Part shown: positions 8,502-13,989 of the stretch, piece after piece | How positions within the stretch are numbered: position 1 is the first letter of the stretch | Layout of the letters: each line of letters opens with the position of its first letter | NCBI GenBank assembly: GCA_948999435.1 | Contig: CARJCM010000019.1 | Span: forward strand, 6,547 to 21,425 | DNA: 14,879 nt | From: an uncultured Bacilli bacterium | GTDB lineage: Bacteria > Bacillota_I > Bacilli_A > RF39 > UBA660 | Reading direction: 5' to 3' | Position numbers and translations under genes: made by a program | Notes under the pieces: generated by a model | What the model was told of the DNA's origin: nothing | What the model saw: only the letters and a program-made list of their open reading frames with translations | The model's database searches: none

Positions 8502-8969
8502 ATGAATTATTATTTTAAAACTAAAATTAATAATTATTTTTTTACAATAGTAGAAGAAGATAATTTTATAACTTATATAACTTTAGATGATTTAGAAATA
8601 GATGGAAACTTTAAAAAAAGTGAATTAATCGCTAAAACTATAAATGAATTAGAAGAATATTTTAAAGGTGTTAGAACAAGATTTGATATACCAGTTAAAT
8701 TTCAGGGAACAGAATTTCAAAAAATTGTATGGCAAGAAATGATGAATATTCCTTATGGTAGTGTTCTATCTTATGGGGAACTTGCTAAAAAAGTAAATAA
8801 TCCTAAGGCAGTGAGAGCAATAGGAAGTGTGTGTCACAAAAATAAAATATTAATTATTATTCCGTGCCACAGAGTAGTAGCTAAAAATTCAATTGGTGGC
8901 TTTGGTTGTGGTGTAGAAATGAAAATTAAATTGTTAGAACTTGAAAATAATAAATATGAAAGGAAGTAA
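8502..8969 (+). CDS. ogt: Methylated-DNA--protein-cysteine methyltransferase
   Basis: A suicide repair protein that moves the alkyl group from O6-alkylguanine (and O4-alkylthymine) in DNA to its own cysteine. The 155-residue length fits Ogt. The N-terminal domain is poorly conserved, as usual. The C-terminal domain has F-Q-x-x-V-W (72-77), I-P-Y-G-S-V-L-S-Y (83-91, with the DNA-binding R105-A-I-G following) and the active site PCHRV with C122, then the G-G-F-G lid (132-135). I choose ATG 8502, not the TTG just before it, because AAGGAG (8491-8496) is 5 bases from the ATG and only 2 from the TTG. The next gene begins 4 bases after the stop, so the two are very likely one transcript. Confidence 0.95.
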   Translation: MNYYFKTKINNYFFTIVEEDNFITYITLDDLEIDGNFKKSELIAKTINELEEYFKGVRTRFDIPVKFQGTEFQKIVWQEMMNIPYGSVLSYGELAKKVNNPKAVRAIGSVCHKNKILIIIPCHRVVAKNSIGGFGCGVEMKIKLLELENNKYERK

Positions 8970-8973
8970 TTAA

Positions 8974-9330
8974 ATGATTTTTTTAGAATATCCAAAATGT
9001 AGTACTTGTAAGAAAGCAAAAGAATTTTTAATAAAGAATAATGTTAGTTTTGAAGATAGAAATATTGTAGATGTTAATCCAACATATGAAGAATTAGCTA
9101 CTTGGATTAACGCATCAAAGCGTGATATTAAAACATTTTTTAATACAAGTGGTAATCTATATAAAGAACTTAATTTAAAAGAAAAACTTTTAGAAATGAA
9201 TGATGAAGAAAAAATAAAACTCTTAGCTTCTAATGGAATGCTAGTTAAAAGACCTATGCTTATAAGTAATGATTTTATATTAAGTGGTTTTAAAGAAGAT
9301 ATTTGGAAAAAGAATATTAATAAAATTTAA
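8974..9330 (+). CDS. ArsC/Spx-family thioredoxin-fold reductase-like protein
   Basis: A 118-residue cytoplasmic protein of the ArsC/Spx family. The N-terminus holds a C9-S-T-C12 pair after a beta strand (Y-P-K-C-S-T-C-K-K), and R93-P94 in the K-R-P-M-L motif matches the conserved Arg-Pro of the fold. Arsenate reductases and the regulator Spx share this fold. The absence of an arsenic operon and the N-terminal CxxC point to the YusI/Spx-like branch, but whether it reduces a substrate or binds RNA polymerase cannot be read from sequence. It lies 4 bases after ogt, with AAGGA inside the end of ogt, and a strong terminator follows. The pairing suggests stress response (alkylation plus thiol redox), which is inference. 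Confidence 0.85.
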   Translation: MIFLEYPKCSTCKKAKEFLIKNNVSFEDRNIVDVNPTYEELATWINASKRDIKTFFNTSGNLYKELNLKEKLLEMNDEEKIKLLASNGMLVKRPMLISNDFILSGFKEDIWKKNINKI

Positions 9331-9339
9331 TCTTTGTCT

Positions 9340-9362
9340 AGCACTTATCAAGTGCTTTTTTT
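9340..9362 (+). terminator. Strong intrinsic terminator of ogt-arsC-like operon
   Basis: AGCACTT and AAGTGCT form a perfect 7-bp stem around the loop ATC, followed directly by seven T. Confidence 0.92.
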
Positions 9363-9493
9363 CATATTAATAATTAGTAGCATAAAAAAGAATTATTTTA
9401 TTTATTATTTGTTTTTTCATAAATTATATCCTTTCAAACTTTTATCTTTTTTATGTTACGCTAAAGATATAATTATTAGTTGTCTTGGAATAT

Positions 9494-9518
9494 AAAACAA
9501 TTGAAAGATTGTTTTTTT
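9494..9518 (+). terminator. Hairpin with T tract upstream of the HTH gene
   Basis: AAAACAAT (9494-9501) pairs with ATTGTTTT (9508-9515) around TGAAAG, with the T tract running to 9518. The strong terminator at 9340 already ends the upstream operon, so this would end only a transcript starting in between. A TATAAT at 9468-9473 could start one of about 40 bases. TTGTC (9480-9484) can also pair with GACAA (9533-9537) around it. The stretch 9363-9493 shows nothing else that I can support. Confidence 0.5.
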
Positions 9519-9528
9519 CTGTTATAAG
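9501..9528 (+). promoter_or_regulatory. Promoter for the HTH gene
   Basis: TTGAAA (9501-9506), 16 bases, then TATAAG (9523-9528) preceded by TG at 9520-9521, giving an extended -10. The -35 lies in the loop of the hairpin at 9494-9518. The expected start near 9535 gives a leader of about 45 bases. Confidence 0.45.
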
Positions 9529-9579
9529 CGCCGACAATTCATTTTTTATTTTAAATAAGATAAATTAGGAGGTGTTTAT

Positions 9580-9939
9580 TTGAAAAATTTAAAGGGCTAT
9601 ATAAATATTAAAACAGATTTAGATTTAATTAAGATTAATATAAATAGAATAGAAGAAAAAGAAAAAACATTAAAATTAGAAAAAGATATATATTTAGAGT
9701 TAGAAAATAAATATAATAAATTATTATTACAGATGGAGGAAAAATTAAAAGAATGCAGAGGTGTAGATAGAGAATTATTATATGAAATTATGATTAGAGG
9801 AACTAATGTAACAAGAGCAGTTGATAAAGTAGCAATTCGTTATAATATGGATTCTTCGACTATATGGAAGAATTATTATCCTAAAATAAAATTAAAACTT
9901 AAAGAATTGGAGAGCTATGCTAATGAATTACCAGTATAA
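9580..9939 (+). CDS. Small coiled-coil/helix-turn-helix protein, phage regulator-like
   Basis: A 119-residue protein starting at TTG. The start is fixed by a textbook AGGAGGTG at 9567-9574, 5 bases upstream, and no ATG is near. Residues 1-60 are Lys/Glu/Leu-rich and likely coiled coil. Residues 66-115 look like a DNA-binding helix-turn-helix of the sigma-70 region 4 kind, with a helix, G-T-N-V-T-R-A-V-D-K-V-A, a turn, and a recognition-type helix with D-S-S-T-I-W-K-N. Similar small proteins occur in phages as late regulators (RinA/ArpU-like), but I cannot name the family. The next gene is a phage-type endolysin, which supports phage ancestry. A regulator of the endolysin is a reasonable but untested idea. 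Confidence 0.75.
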   Translation: MKNLKGYINIKTDLDLIKININRIEEKEKTLKLEKDIYLELENKYNKLLLQMEEKLKECRGVDRELLYEIMIRGTNVTRAVDKVAIRYNMDSSTIWKNYYPKIKLKLKELESYANELPV

Positions 9940-10002
9940 AATTATTTATTAATTAATAATTTGTTCTAATGAAAGTCCAGCAATAGTTTCATAAGATAAA
10001 GT

Positions 10003-10091
10003 GAAGTGATAATTTTAATAAGATGAAAAATGTTTTAGAGTTGTTTCTAAAGTTATTTTAAAGAAATTATCACTTCTAAAGTTTTTTTAAA
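10003..10091 (+). promoter_or_regulatory. Structured leader RNA upstream of the endolysin gene
   Basis: GAAGTGATAATTT (10003-10015) and AAATTATCACTTC (10064-10076) form a perfect 13-bp stem. Inside it TTTAGA (10034-10039) pairs with TCTAAA (10046-10051). A second TCTAAA (10075-10080), followed by G and seven T, could pair with the same TTTAGA instead, giving a terminator-like alternative. The GAGGAGG site of the endolysin begins 6 bases after the region. A further small hairpin, TGAAA/TTTCA, is possible at 9970-9990. It matches no riboswitch class that I know. Confidence 0.6.
10045..10091 (+). repeat. 18-base direct repeat in the endolysin leader
   Basis: TTCTAAAGTTATTTTAAA at 10045-10062 recurs at 10074-10091 with one mismatch (A to T). 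Both copies contain TCTAAA, the partner of TTTAGA at 10034-10039, followed by a T-rich run. Confidence 0.7.
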
Positions 10092-10109
10092 AAATTGAGG
10101 AGGATAAAA

Positions 10110-10868
10110 ATGTATAAAAAAATTGATTTTAAAAATAATGTTTTAAAAATGGGTGAGCATTATTTAGTGAGTGATTATAAAACCAGAAATAGCACGAGAA
10201 AGAAACATAATGGAATGGATATTGTTGGTAAAAATGGTGATTATGATATAGTTGCAATTGAGTCTGGTAAAGTTACTTATATAGGTTATGAAGCTGGTAT
10301 TGGAGGATATTATGTAATTATTACTACTAATGGGATAGAACATAGATATTTTCATTTAGCTAAAGGTGGTATTAAAGTTAAAAAAGGAGATATAGTTCAA
10401 AAAGGTGAGGTTATTGCCAAAATGGGTAAGACTGGTAATGCTGATATTGTTTCTTTACATTTTGCTATTTATAAAAATGGTTATGTAGATCCACTTCCAT
10501 ATTTAACTAAAGATAATCCTTTTAATTTAGATAAAGGTGATTATTCTTTTACAGATTTTGTCAAAGAAGTACAAGAAAAATTAGAGGCAAAAGTTGATGG
10601 GATACCAGGCGCTGAAACTTTAAATAAAACTATTACAATAAGTACAACTAAAAATTGGAATCATTCCGTGGTGCTATCTATTCAAAAATATTTAAAGAGT
10701 TTAGGGTATGATTTGGGTAAATATGGTTTAGATGGAAAGTTTGGTCCAGATATGAAAAAGGTTATTATGAATTATCAAAAGAATATTGTGGGCTTAAAAG
10801 GTAATTTAGTAGATGGGGTTATAACTGCTAAAAGATATACTTGGAAGTCATTACTTAAATTAGATTAG
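10110..10868 (+). CDS. Phage-type endolysin: M23 peptidase with two peptidoglycan-binding repeats
   Basis: A 252-residue protein expected to cut peptidoglycan peptide bridges. Residues 25-125 are an M23/LytM-like zinc peptidase with ligands H33 and D37 (H-x-x-x-D), the catalytic H82 in Y-F-H, and H117. The usual HxH reads S115-L-H117, so the first His, normally a catalytic residue, is Ser. Residues about 150-252 carry two PG_binding_1-like repeats: a short V-Q-E-K-L ... D-G-I-P-G-A-E-T-L, and a full I-Q-K-Y-L-K-S-L-G-Y ... D-G-K-F-G-P ending in a Trp/Leu-rich tail. This layout is typical of Firmicute phage endolysins. There is no signal peptide. I choose ATG 10110 because GAGGAGG (10097-10103) lies 6 bases upstream; an upstream TTG at 10095 would put that site inside the gene. 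It follows a phage-like HTH gene and a structured leader. Confidence 0.88.
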   Translation: MYKKIDFKNNVLKMGEHYLVSDYKTRNSTRKKHNGMDIVGKNGDYDIVAIESGKVTYIGYEAGIGGYYVIITTNGIEHRYFHLAKGGIKVKKGDIVQKGEVIAKMGKTGNADIVSLHFAIYKNGYVDPLPYLTKDNPFNLDKGDYSFTDFVKEVQEKLEAKVDGIPGAETLNKTITISTTKNWNHSVVLSIQKYLKSLGYDLGKYGLDGKFGPDMKKVIMNYQKNIVGLKGNLVDGVITAKRYTWKSLLKLD

Positions 10869-10888
10869 ATTTGGTTTTTAATTTATAA

Positions 10889-10917
10889 TTGTATTTTACT
10901 CTCTTTTGACGTATAAT
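10889..10917 (+). promoter_or_regulatory. Promoter of the NfeD-SPFH operon
   Basis: TTGTAT (10889-10894), 17 bases, then TATAAT (10912-10917): a well-spaced sigma-A type promoter. The start would be near 10924, next to the AGGTAGGTG site (10925-10933), so the leader is very short. Confidence 0.65.
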
Positions 10918-10943
10918 TAACTTAGGTAGGTGATTGTTTAGAT

Positions 10944-11363
10944 ATGTGGATTTTATGGCTAATAGTAATTGTTTTATTGGTATTTTTAGAAGTATCAACT
11001 ATTAATCTTGTATGCGTATGGTTTATACTTAGTGGTTTAGTAAGTTTAATATTATCATTCTTTATTGAATCATTTTATATTTTATTTGCGGTATTTGTAT
11101 TATTAGGTTTAGTTTTAATGGTTTTAACAAGGCCAATTTTAGTTAAAAAGTTAGCACGTAAAAATGTTAAAACAAATAGTGATAGAGTCTTAGGCATGGA
11201 AGGTGTTGTAACTGAAGAAATCAATAAATTAAAAATTGGTGAAGTAAAAGTTGATGGCAAACGTTGGAGTGCTATAAGTGATGAGAAAATTGAGGTTGGA
11301 ACTACAATTATTGTAGAGTCAATAGATGGCGTAAAGCTAGTGGTTAGGAAGGGTGAAGTTTAA
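10944..11363 (+). CDS. NfeD-like membrane protein
   Basis: A 139-residue short-form NfeD protein. Residues 1-62 hold two to three hydrophobic membrane segments, and residues about 80-139 form the C-terminal soluble OB-fold typical of NfeD (E-G-V-V-T ... G-E-V-K-V-D-G-K-R-W-S-A ... I-x-x-G-T-x-I-x-V). The serine protease domain of long NfeD proteins is absent. Its stop codon overlaps the ATG of a stomatin-type SPFH gene by one base. This NfeD-SPFH pairing is known and the products are thought to act together in membrane microdomain organisation or stress. An AGGTAGGTG site lies 10 bases before the ATG, slightly far. Partner and family are secure, the exact role less so. Confidence 0.9.
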   Translation: MWILWLIVIVLLVFLEVSTINLVCVWFILSGLVSLILSFFIESFYILFAVFVLLGLVLMVLTRPILVKKLARKNVKTNSDRVLGMEGVVTEEINKLKIGEVKVDGKRWSAISDEKIEVGTTIIVESIDGVKLVVRKGEV

Positions 11364-12253
11364 TGTTTGAATTTTTTATTGCGATTTTAATACTTGTAGT
11401 AATTATTGTTATTCCTTGTATTAAAATTGTACCACAAGCAAAAGCATATGTTATAGAAAGGTTAGGAAGTTACGAGACTACTTGGCAAAATGGATTACAT
11501 TTTAAAATTCCTTTTGTTGATAGAGTAGCAAAAGTAGTAAGTTTAAAAGAAACTGTTAAGGATTTTGCACCACAACCTGTTATTACAAAAGATAATGTTA
11601 CTATGCAAATTGATACAGTAGTTTATTATCAAATTACGGACCCTAAGTTATATACTTATGGAGTTGATATGCCAGTAAGTGCTATTGAGAATTTAACAGC
11701 AACTACATTACGTAATATTATTGGAGAGCTAGAGCTTGATCAAACTCTTACAAGTCGTGATATTATTAATGGTAAAATGCGTGCTATTTTAGATGAAGCA
11801 ACTGACCCTTGGGGAATTAAAGTTAATCGGGTAGAAGTAAAAAATATTTTACCTCCACGTGATATTCAAGAAGCGATGGAAAAACAAATGCGCGCTGAAC
11901 GTGAGAGAAGAGAGAAAATACTTCAAGCTGAGGGTGAAAAGAAAAGTAGCATATTAATCGCTGAAGGTGAGAAAGAAAGTGCTATTCTTAGAGCTGAAGC
12001 TCAAAAAGAAAGTCAAATTAAAATTGCCGAAGGTGAAGCAGAAGCTATGCTTAAAATTAAAGAAGCAGAAGCAAAAGGTATTGAGCTTTTAAAAGGTGCT
12101 AAAGCAGATAGTGCAGTTCTTACTTTAAAAAGCTATGAAGCTTTAGGTAAAGTTGCAGATGGACAAGCGACTAAATTAATTGTACCAGCTAATTTACAGG
12201 ATATTGCAACTTTTGGTACGACTTTAAGTGAGGTTATGAAAGATAAGAAATAA
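11363..12253 (+). CDS. SPFH/stomatin-prohibitin family protein (QmcA-like)
   Basis: A 296-residue membrane-anchored scaffold protein. An N-terminal hydrophobic anchor (residues 3-20) precedes an SPFH/Band 7 domain (about 24-180) with typical motifs, including V-P-Q-A-x-A-Y-V-I-E-R-L-G and the stretch ending L-P-P-R-D-I-Q. A long Glu/Ala/Lys coiled coil (about 175-245) with repeated A-E-G-E-K follows, then a short C-terminal globular tail. These proteins form large oligomeric rings or cages in the membrane; QmcA-type members pair with NfeD, whose gene overlaps this one by a base. The intrinsic terminator begins inside the last codons and its loop holds the stop. Nothing in the sequence is degraded or unusual. 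Confidence 0.95.
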   Translation: MFEFFIAILILVVIIVIPCIKIVPQAKAYVIERLGSYETTWQNGLHFKIPFVDRVAKVVSLKETVKDFAPQPVITKDNVTMQIDTVVYYQITDPKLYTYGVDMPVSAIENLTATTLRNIIGELELDQTLTSRDIINGKMRAILDEATDPWGIKVNRVEVKNILPPRDIQEAMEKQMRAERERREKILQAEGEKKSSILIAEGEKESAILRAEAQKESQIKIAEGEAEAMLKIKEAEAKGIELLKGAKADSAVLTLKSYEALGKVADGQATKLIVPANLQDIATFGTTLSEVMKDKK

Positions 12254-12267
12254 ATCTTATCTTTTTT
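12241..12267 (+). terminator. Intrinsic terminator overlapping the SPFH gene end
   Basis: AGATAAGA (12241-12248) pairs perfectly with TCTTATCT (12255-12262) around a six-base loop that contains the TAA stop (12251-12253); a run of six T follows. The next gene starts only 7 bases after the T run. Confidence 0.85.
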
Positions 12268-12274
12268 ATAGAAT

Positions 12275-12754
12275 ATGGAAAAACATACTTTAAAACCTTT
12301 TTATAACAAGGATTCTAAAATACTTATTTTAGGTAGCTTTCCAAGTATTAAATCTCGGGAAGTTGGTTTTTATTATTCGCATCCGCAAAATAGATTTTGG
12401 AAAGTTTTAGCCTATACTTTTAATGAAGAAATTCCTAATTCTATTGAAGAGAAAAAAGAACTATTAAAAAGAAATAAAATAGCTTTATTTGATGTTTGTG
12501 CTGCTTGTGATATTAAAGCTAGTAGTGATGCTAGTATAAAAAATGTTGTTCCTAATAATTTAGAAGAAATATTTAATAATTCTAATATAGAAGTTATTGC
12601 TTTTGATGGTAAAACTGCTTATGATTTGTATCAAAAATATTTTAAAAATAAATATGATGTTGGGTTAATCTCTCTGCCTAGTACTAGTCCTGCTAATGCA
12701 ACTTGGAATATGCAAATGTTAATTAATGAATACAGAGTGTTAAATAAATATTAA
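12275..12754 (+). CDS. Hypoxanthine-type DNA glycosylase (uracil-DNA glycosylase superfamily)
   Basis: A 159-residue DNA repair enzyme that should cleave a deaminated base, most likely hypoxanthine, from DNA. Residues 16-45 match the hypoxanthine-DNA glycosylase family: I-L-I-L-G-S-F-P-S, then S-R-E-x-G-F-Y-Y, then H-P-Q-N-R-F-W, where N39 is the expected catalytic Asn. The C-terminal L-P-S-T-S-P-A-N-A (134-142) is the second active-site motif of the superfamily. The start fits the usual N-terminus of the family, but I see no Shine-Dalgarno site: the ATG follows the T run of the preceding terminator by 7 bases, with only TATAGAAT between. Leaderless or weak initiation is possible. It has no operon partner; a hairpin terminator starts at its stop codon. 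Confidence 0.88.
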   Translation: MEKHTLKPFYNKDSKILILGSFPSIKSREVGFYYSHPQNRFWKVLAYTFNEEIPNSIEEKKELLKRNKIALFDVCAACDIKASSDASIKNVVPNNLEEIFNNSNIEVIAFDGKTAYDLYQKYFKNKYDVGLISLPSTSPANATWNMQMLINEYRVLNKY

Positions 12755-12782
12755 GAAAGTGTAAAATATATGCTTTCTTTTA
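12753..12782 (+). terminator. Intrinsic terminator after the DNA glycosylase
   Basis: AAGAAAG (12753-12759) pairs with CTTTCTT (12773-12779) around a 13-base AT-rich loop, followed by a short T run. The stem starts inside the TAA stop codon. Confidence 0.65.
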
Positions 12783-12811
12783 TTATTTATCTTTAATCTT
12801 TTTTTAATTTG

Positions 12812-12820
12812 TGTTATACT
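12812..12820 (+). promoter_or_regulatory. Extended -10 promoter for the pseudopilin gene
   Basis: TGTTATACT fits an extended -10 (TGn plus TATACT). The -35 position (12792-12797, TTTAAT) is weak. The start would be near 12827, leaving a leader of about 19 bases that contains a GGTGGTAAAGGA ribosome-binding region. Confidence 0.55.
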
Positions 12821-12845
12821 CTTTATTGTAGGTGGTAAAGGAAAT

Positions 12846-13223
12846 ATGAATAGTTTAAATAAATTTGGATATACTAAGATGGAAGTTCTAGTTGTGGCAG
12901 TACTTCTTGGAATTGTAGCTTTTATAACGATTAATAGTACGTCTTATGCATTTGCTATTGATACAACTGATTCTGTTAAAGAAGTAAAAGCATTGATTGA
13001 AAAACAAGCAGAGGAATATGCTTTAGATAATTTAGATTTATTTAAGGAAGCTGATACCAATTATATTTTAGTTAGTGATTTAGTAGATAATGGCTATATG
13101 ATGACTAATAATGATGGAATGGTAACAAGTCCAGATAACTCTGGTAAAACCTTTAATGATAACAAAATAAAGGTTGAATATAATAAAGATAGTAATAAAG
13201 TAGAAGCAACTTTTATAGATTAA
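12846..13223 (+). CDS. Type IV pilin-like (pseudopilin) protein
   Basis: A 125-residue protein with a class III (prepilin) signal: a short basic leader ending in G8, then Y-T-K-M-E with the conserved Glu at position 5 of the mature protein (E13), and a hydrophobic helix at residues 14-29. The leader G|YTKME differs from the common G|FTLIE but keeps the key Gly and Glu. The mature domain is acidic, Asn/Asp-rich and has no cysteine. A prepilin peptidase would be needed for processing; neither that nor any assembly ATPase is in the window. It has its own promoter and a strong terminator, so it is a lone gene. It could be a minor pilin, or a protein that uses the prepilin signal for membrane placement. 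GGTAAAGGA upstream supports the start. Confidence 0.8.
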   Translation: MNSLNKFGYTKMEVLVVAVLLGIVAFITINSTSYAFAIDTTDSVKEVKALIEKQAEEYALDNLDLFKEADTNYILVSDLVDNGYMMTNNDGMVTSPDNSGKTFNDNKIKVEYNKDSNKVEATFID

Positions 13224-13230
13224 AAGAGAT

Positions 13231-13257
13231 AATCAAGGGAAAAACTTGATTTTTTTT
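13231..13257 (+). terminator. Intrinsic terminator after the pseudopilin gene
   Basis: AATCAAG (13231-13237) pairs perfectly with CTTGATT (13245-13251) around GGAAAAA, followed by seven T. The 3' arm also contains the -35 of the next gene. Confidence 0.9.
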
Positions 13258-13274
13258 GTAAGTGGGTGTATAAT
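13246..13274 (+). promoter_or_regulatory. Promoter of the thioredoxin-like gene
   Basis: TTGATT (13246-13251), 17 bases, then TATAAT (13269-13274). The -35 is part of the 3' arm of the preceding terminator, so hairpin and promoter share DNA. The start would be near 13281, just before the GAGGAGGA site at 13287-13294. Confidence 0.7.
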
Positions 13275-13301
13275 ACAATAGATTTTGAGGAGGAATTTGT
13301 G

Positions 13302-13874
13302 ATGAAAGATAATCAAACAGAAGCCAAACTAGAAAGAATAGATACAAAATTAAGAAATTTAACTTTTATTGTTATATTAGGTTTTGTAGTTATTGCTTTA
13401 TTAATTATTGGATTATATTTTAAAGATGGTAAGACAATTAATAGTGGTACAACTAATAATGGTAGTCAAGATACATCAGTTAAATATGATGTAAGTAAAA
13501 TGAAAAAAGTAACTGGAGAAGAAGCTGCTAAATTATTTGATGAAAAAGGAACTCATTTCTTGTATATTGGTCGTTCTACTTGTAGTGTTTGTGTTAATTT
13601 AGTACCAGAACTTAATACTGTTCTTAACGATATGGCTATTACAATTAATTATTCACCACTTGAACAAACCTTTAGAACAGATTTTAAAAACTTATTTAAG
13701 AAATTAGATATTGAAACTACTGTTAATAAAAATGAAGGTACTTTTGGGGAATTACTTGAAGAATATGGTTATACTCCAGTAGTAATAGTTATTAAAGATG
13801 GTAAAATGGTTGATGGTTTTGTTGGTTATAGAGATGCTGATAAAATCAAAGAATTATTTAAAAAATATCTATAA
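13302..13874 (+). CDS. Membrane-anchored thioredoxin-fold protein
   Basis: A 190-residue protein with a short N-terminal cytoplasmic part, one membrane helix (about 21-39), a Ser/Thr/Asn-rich linker (43-62) and a thioredoxin-like domain facing outward. The active site is S-T-C94-S-V-C97, and the cis-proline is P159 in Y-T-P-V-V-I-V. It resembles the bacteriocin-transport-accessory (PedC-like) branch of thioredoxin-like proteins, so it probably makes, breaks or shuffles disulfides in exported proteins. The substrate is unknown, and the neighbouring pilin-like protein has no cysteine, so it is not the client. I choose ATG 13302: GAGGAGGA lies 7 bases upstream, while a GTG at 13266 would overlap the -10 box. 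It is monocistronic. Confidence 0.88.
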   Translation: MKDNQTEAKLERIDTKLRNLTFIVILGFVVIALLIIGLYFKDGKTINSGTTNNGSQDTSVKYDVSKMKKVTGEEAAKLFDEKGTHFLYIGRSTCSVCVNLVPELNTVLNDMAITINYSPLEQTFRTDFKNLFKKLDIETTVNKNEGTFGELLEEYGYTPVVIVIKDGKMVDGFVGYRDADKIKELFKKYL

Positions 13875-13881
13875 TATTTAG

Positions 13882-13909
13882 AGAGAACTTGAAAAAGTTT
13901 TCTTTTTTT
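13882..13909 (+). terminator. Intrinsic terminator after the thioredoxin-like gene
   Basis: AGAGAACTT (13882-13890) pairs with AAGTTTTCT (13895-13903), with one G-U, around a GAAA tetraloop; a run of T reaches 13909. Confidence 0.88.
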
Positions 13910-13913
13910 AGTT

Positions 13914-13959
13914 TTGCTGACACCATTCGACAAAATATACTCTTTTGATGTGTTATTAT
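13914..13959 (+). promoter_or_regulatory. Promoter region of the MvaI-like endonuclease
   Basis: Two -10 candidates are visible: TATACT at 13936-13941, with TTGCTG 16 bases upstream (13914-13919), and TATTAT at 13954-13959 preceded by TG at 13951-13952 (extended -10). Either leaves a short leader before AAGGAGGT at 13976-13983. I cannot tell which is used. Confidence 0.4.
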
Positions 13960-13989
13960 AACAAACATTCTTTGGAAGGAGGTTTGTTT

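Noticed and set aside
9370..9423. 17-codon minus-strand ORF with a GAAAGGA-like site (starting M-K-K-Q-I-I)
   Set aside because: Very short, no clear promoter and no terminator on that strand; in AT-rich DNA this is expected by chance.
10095..10097. TTG start for the endolysin
   Set aside because: The GAGGAGG site lies inside such a start and clearly serves the ATG at 10110.
13266..13268. GTG start for the thioredoxin-like protein
   Set aside because: It sits next to the -10 box, before the expected transcription start; GAGGAGGA points to ATG 13302.
13945..13947. TTG start for the MvaI-like nuclease
   Set aside because: It lies in the promoter region and would translate through the AAGGAGGT site; ATG 13990 fits the family start better.
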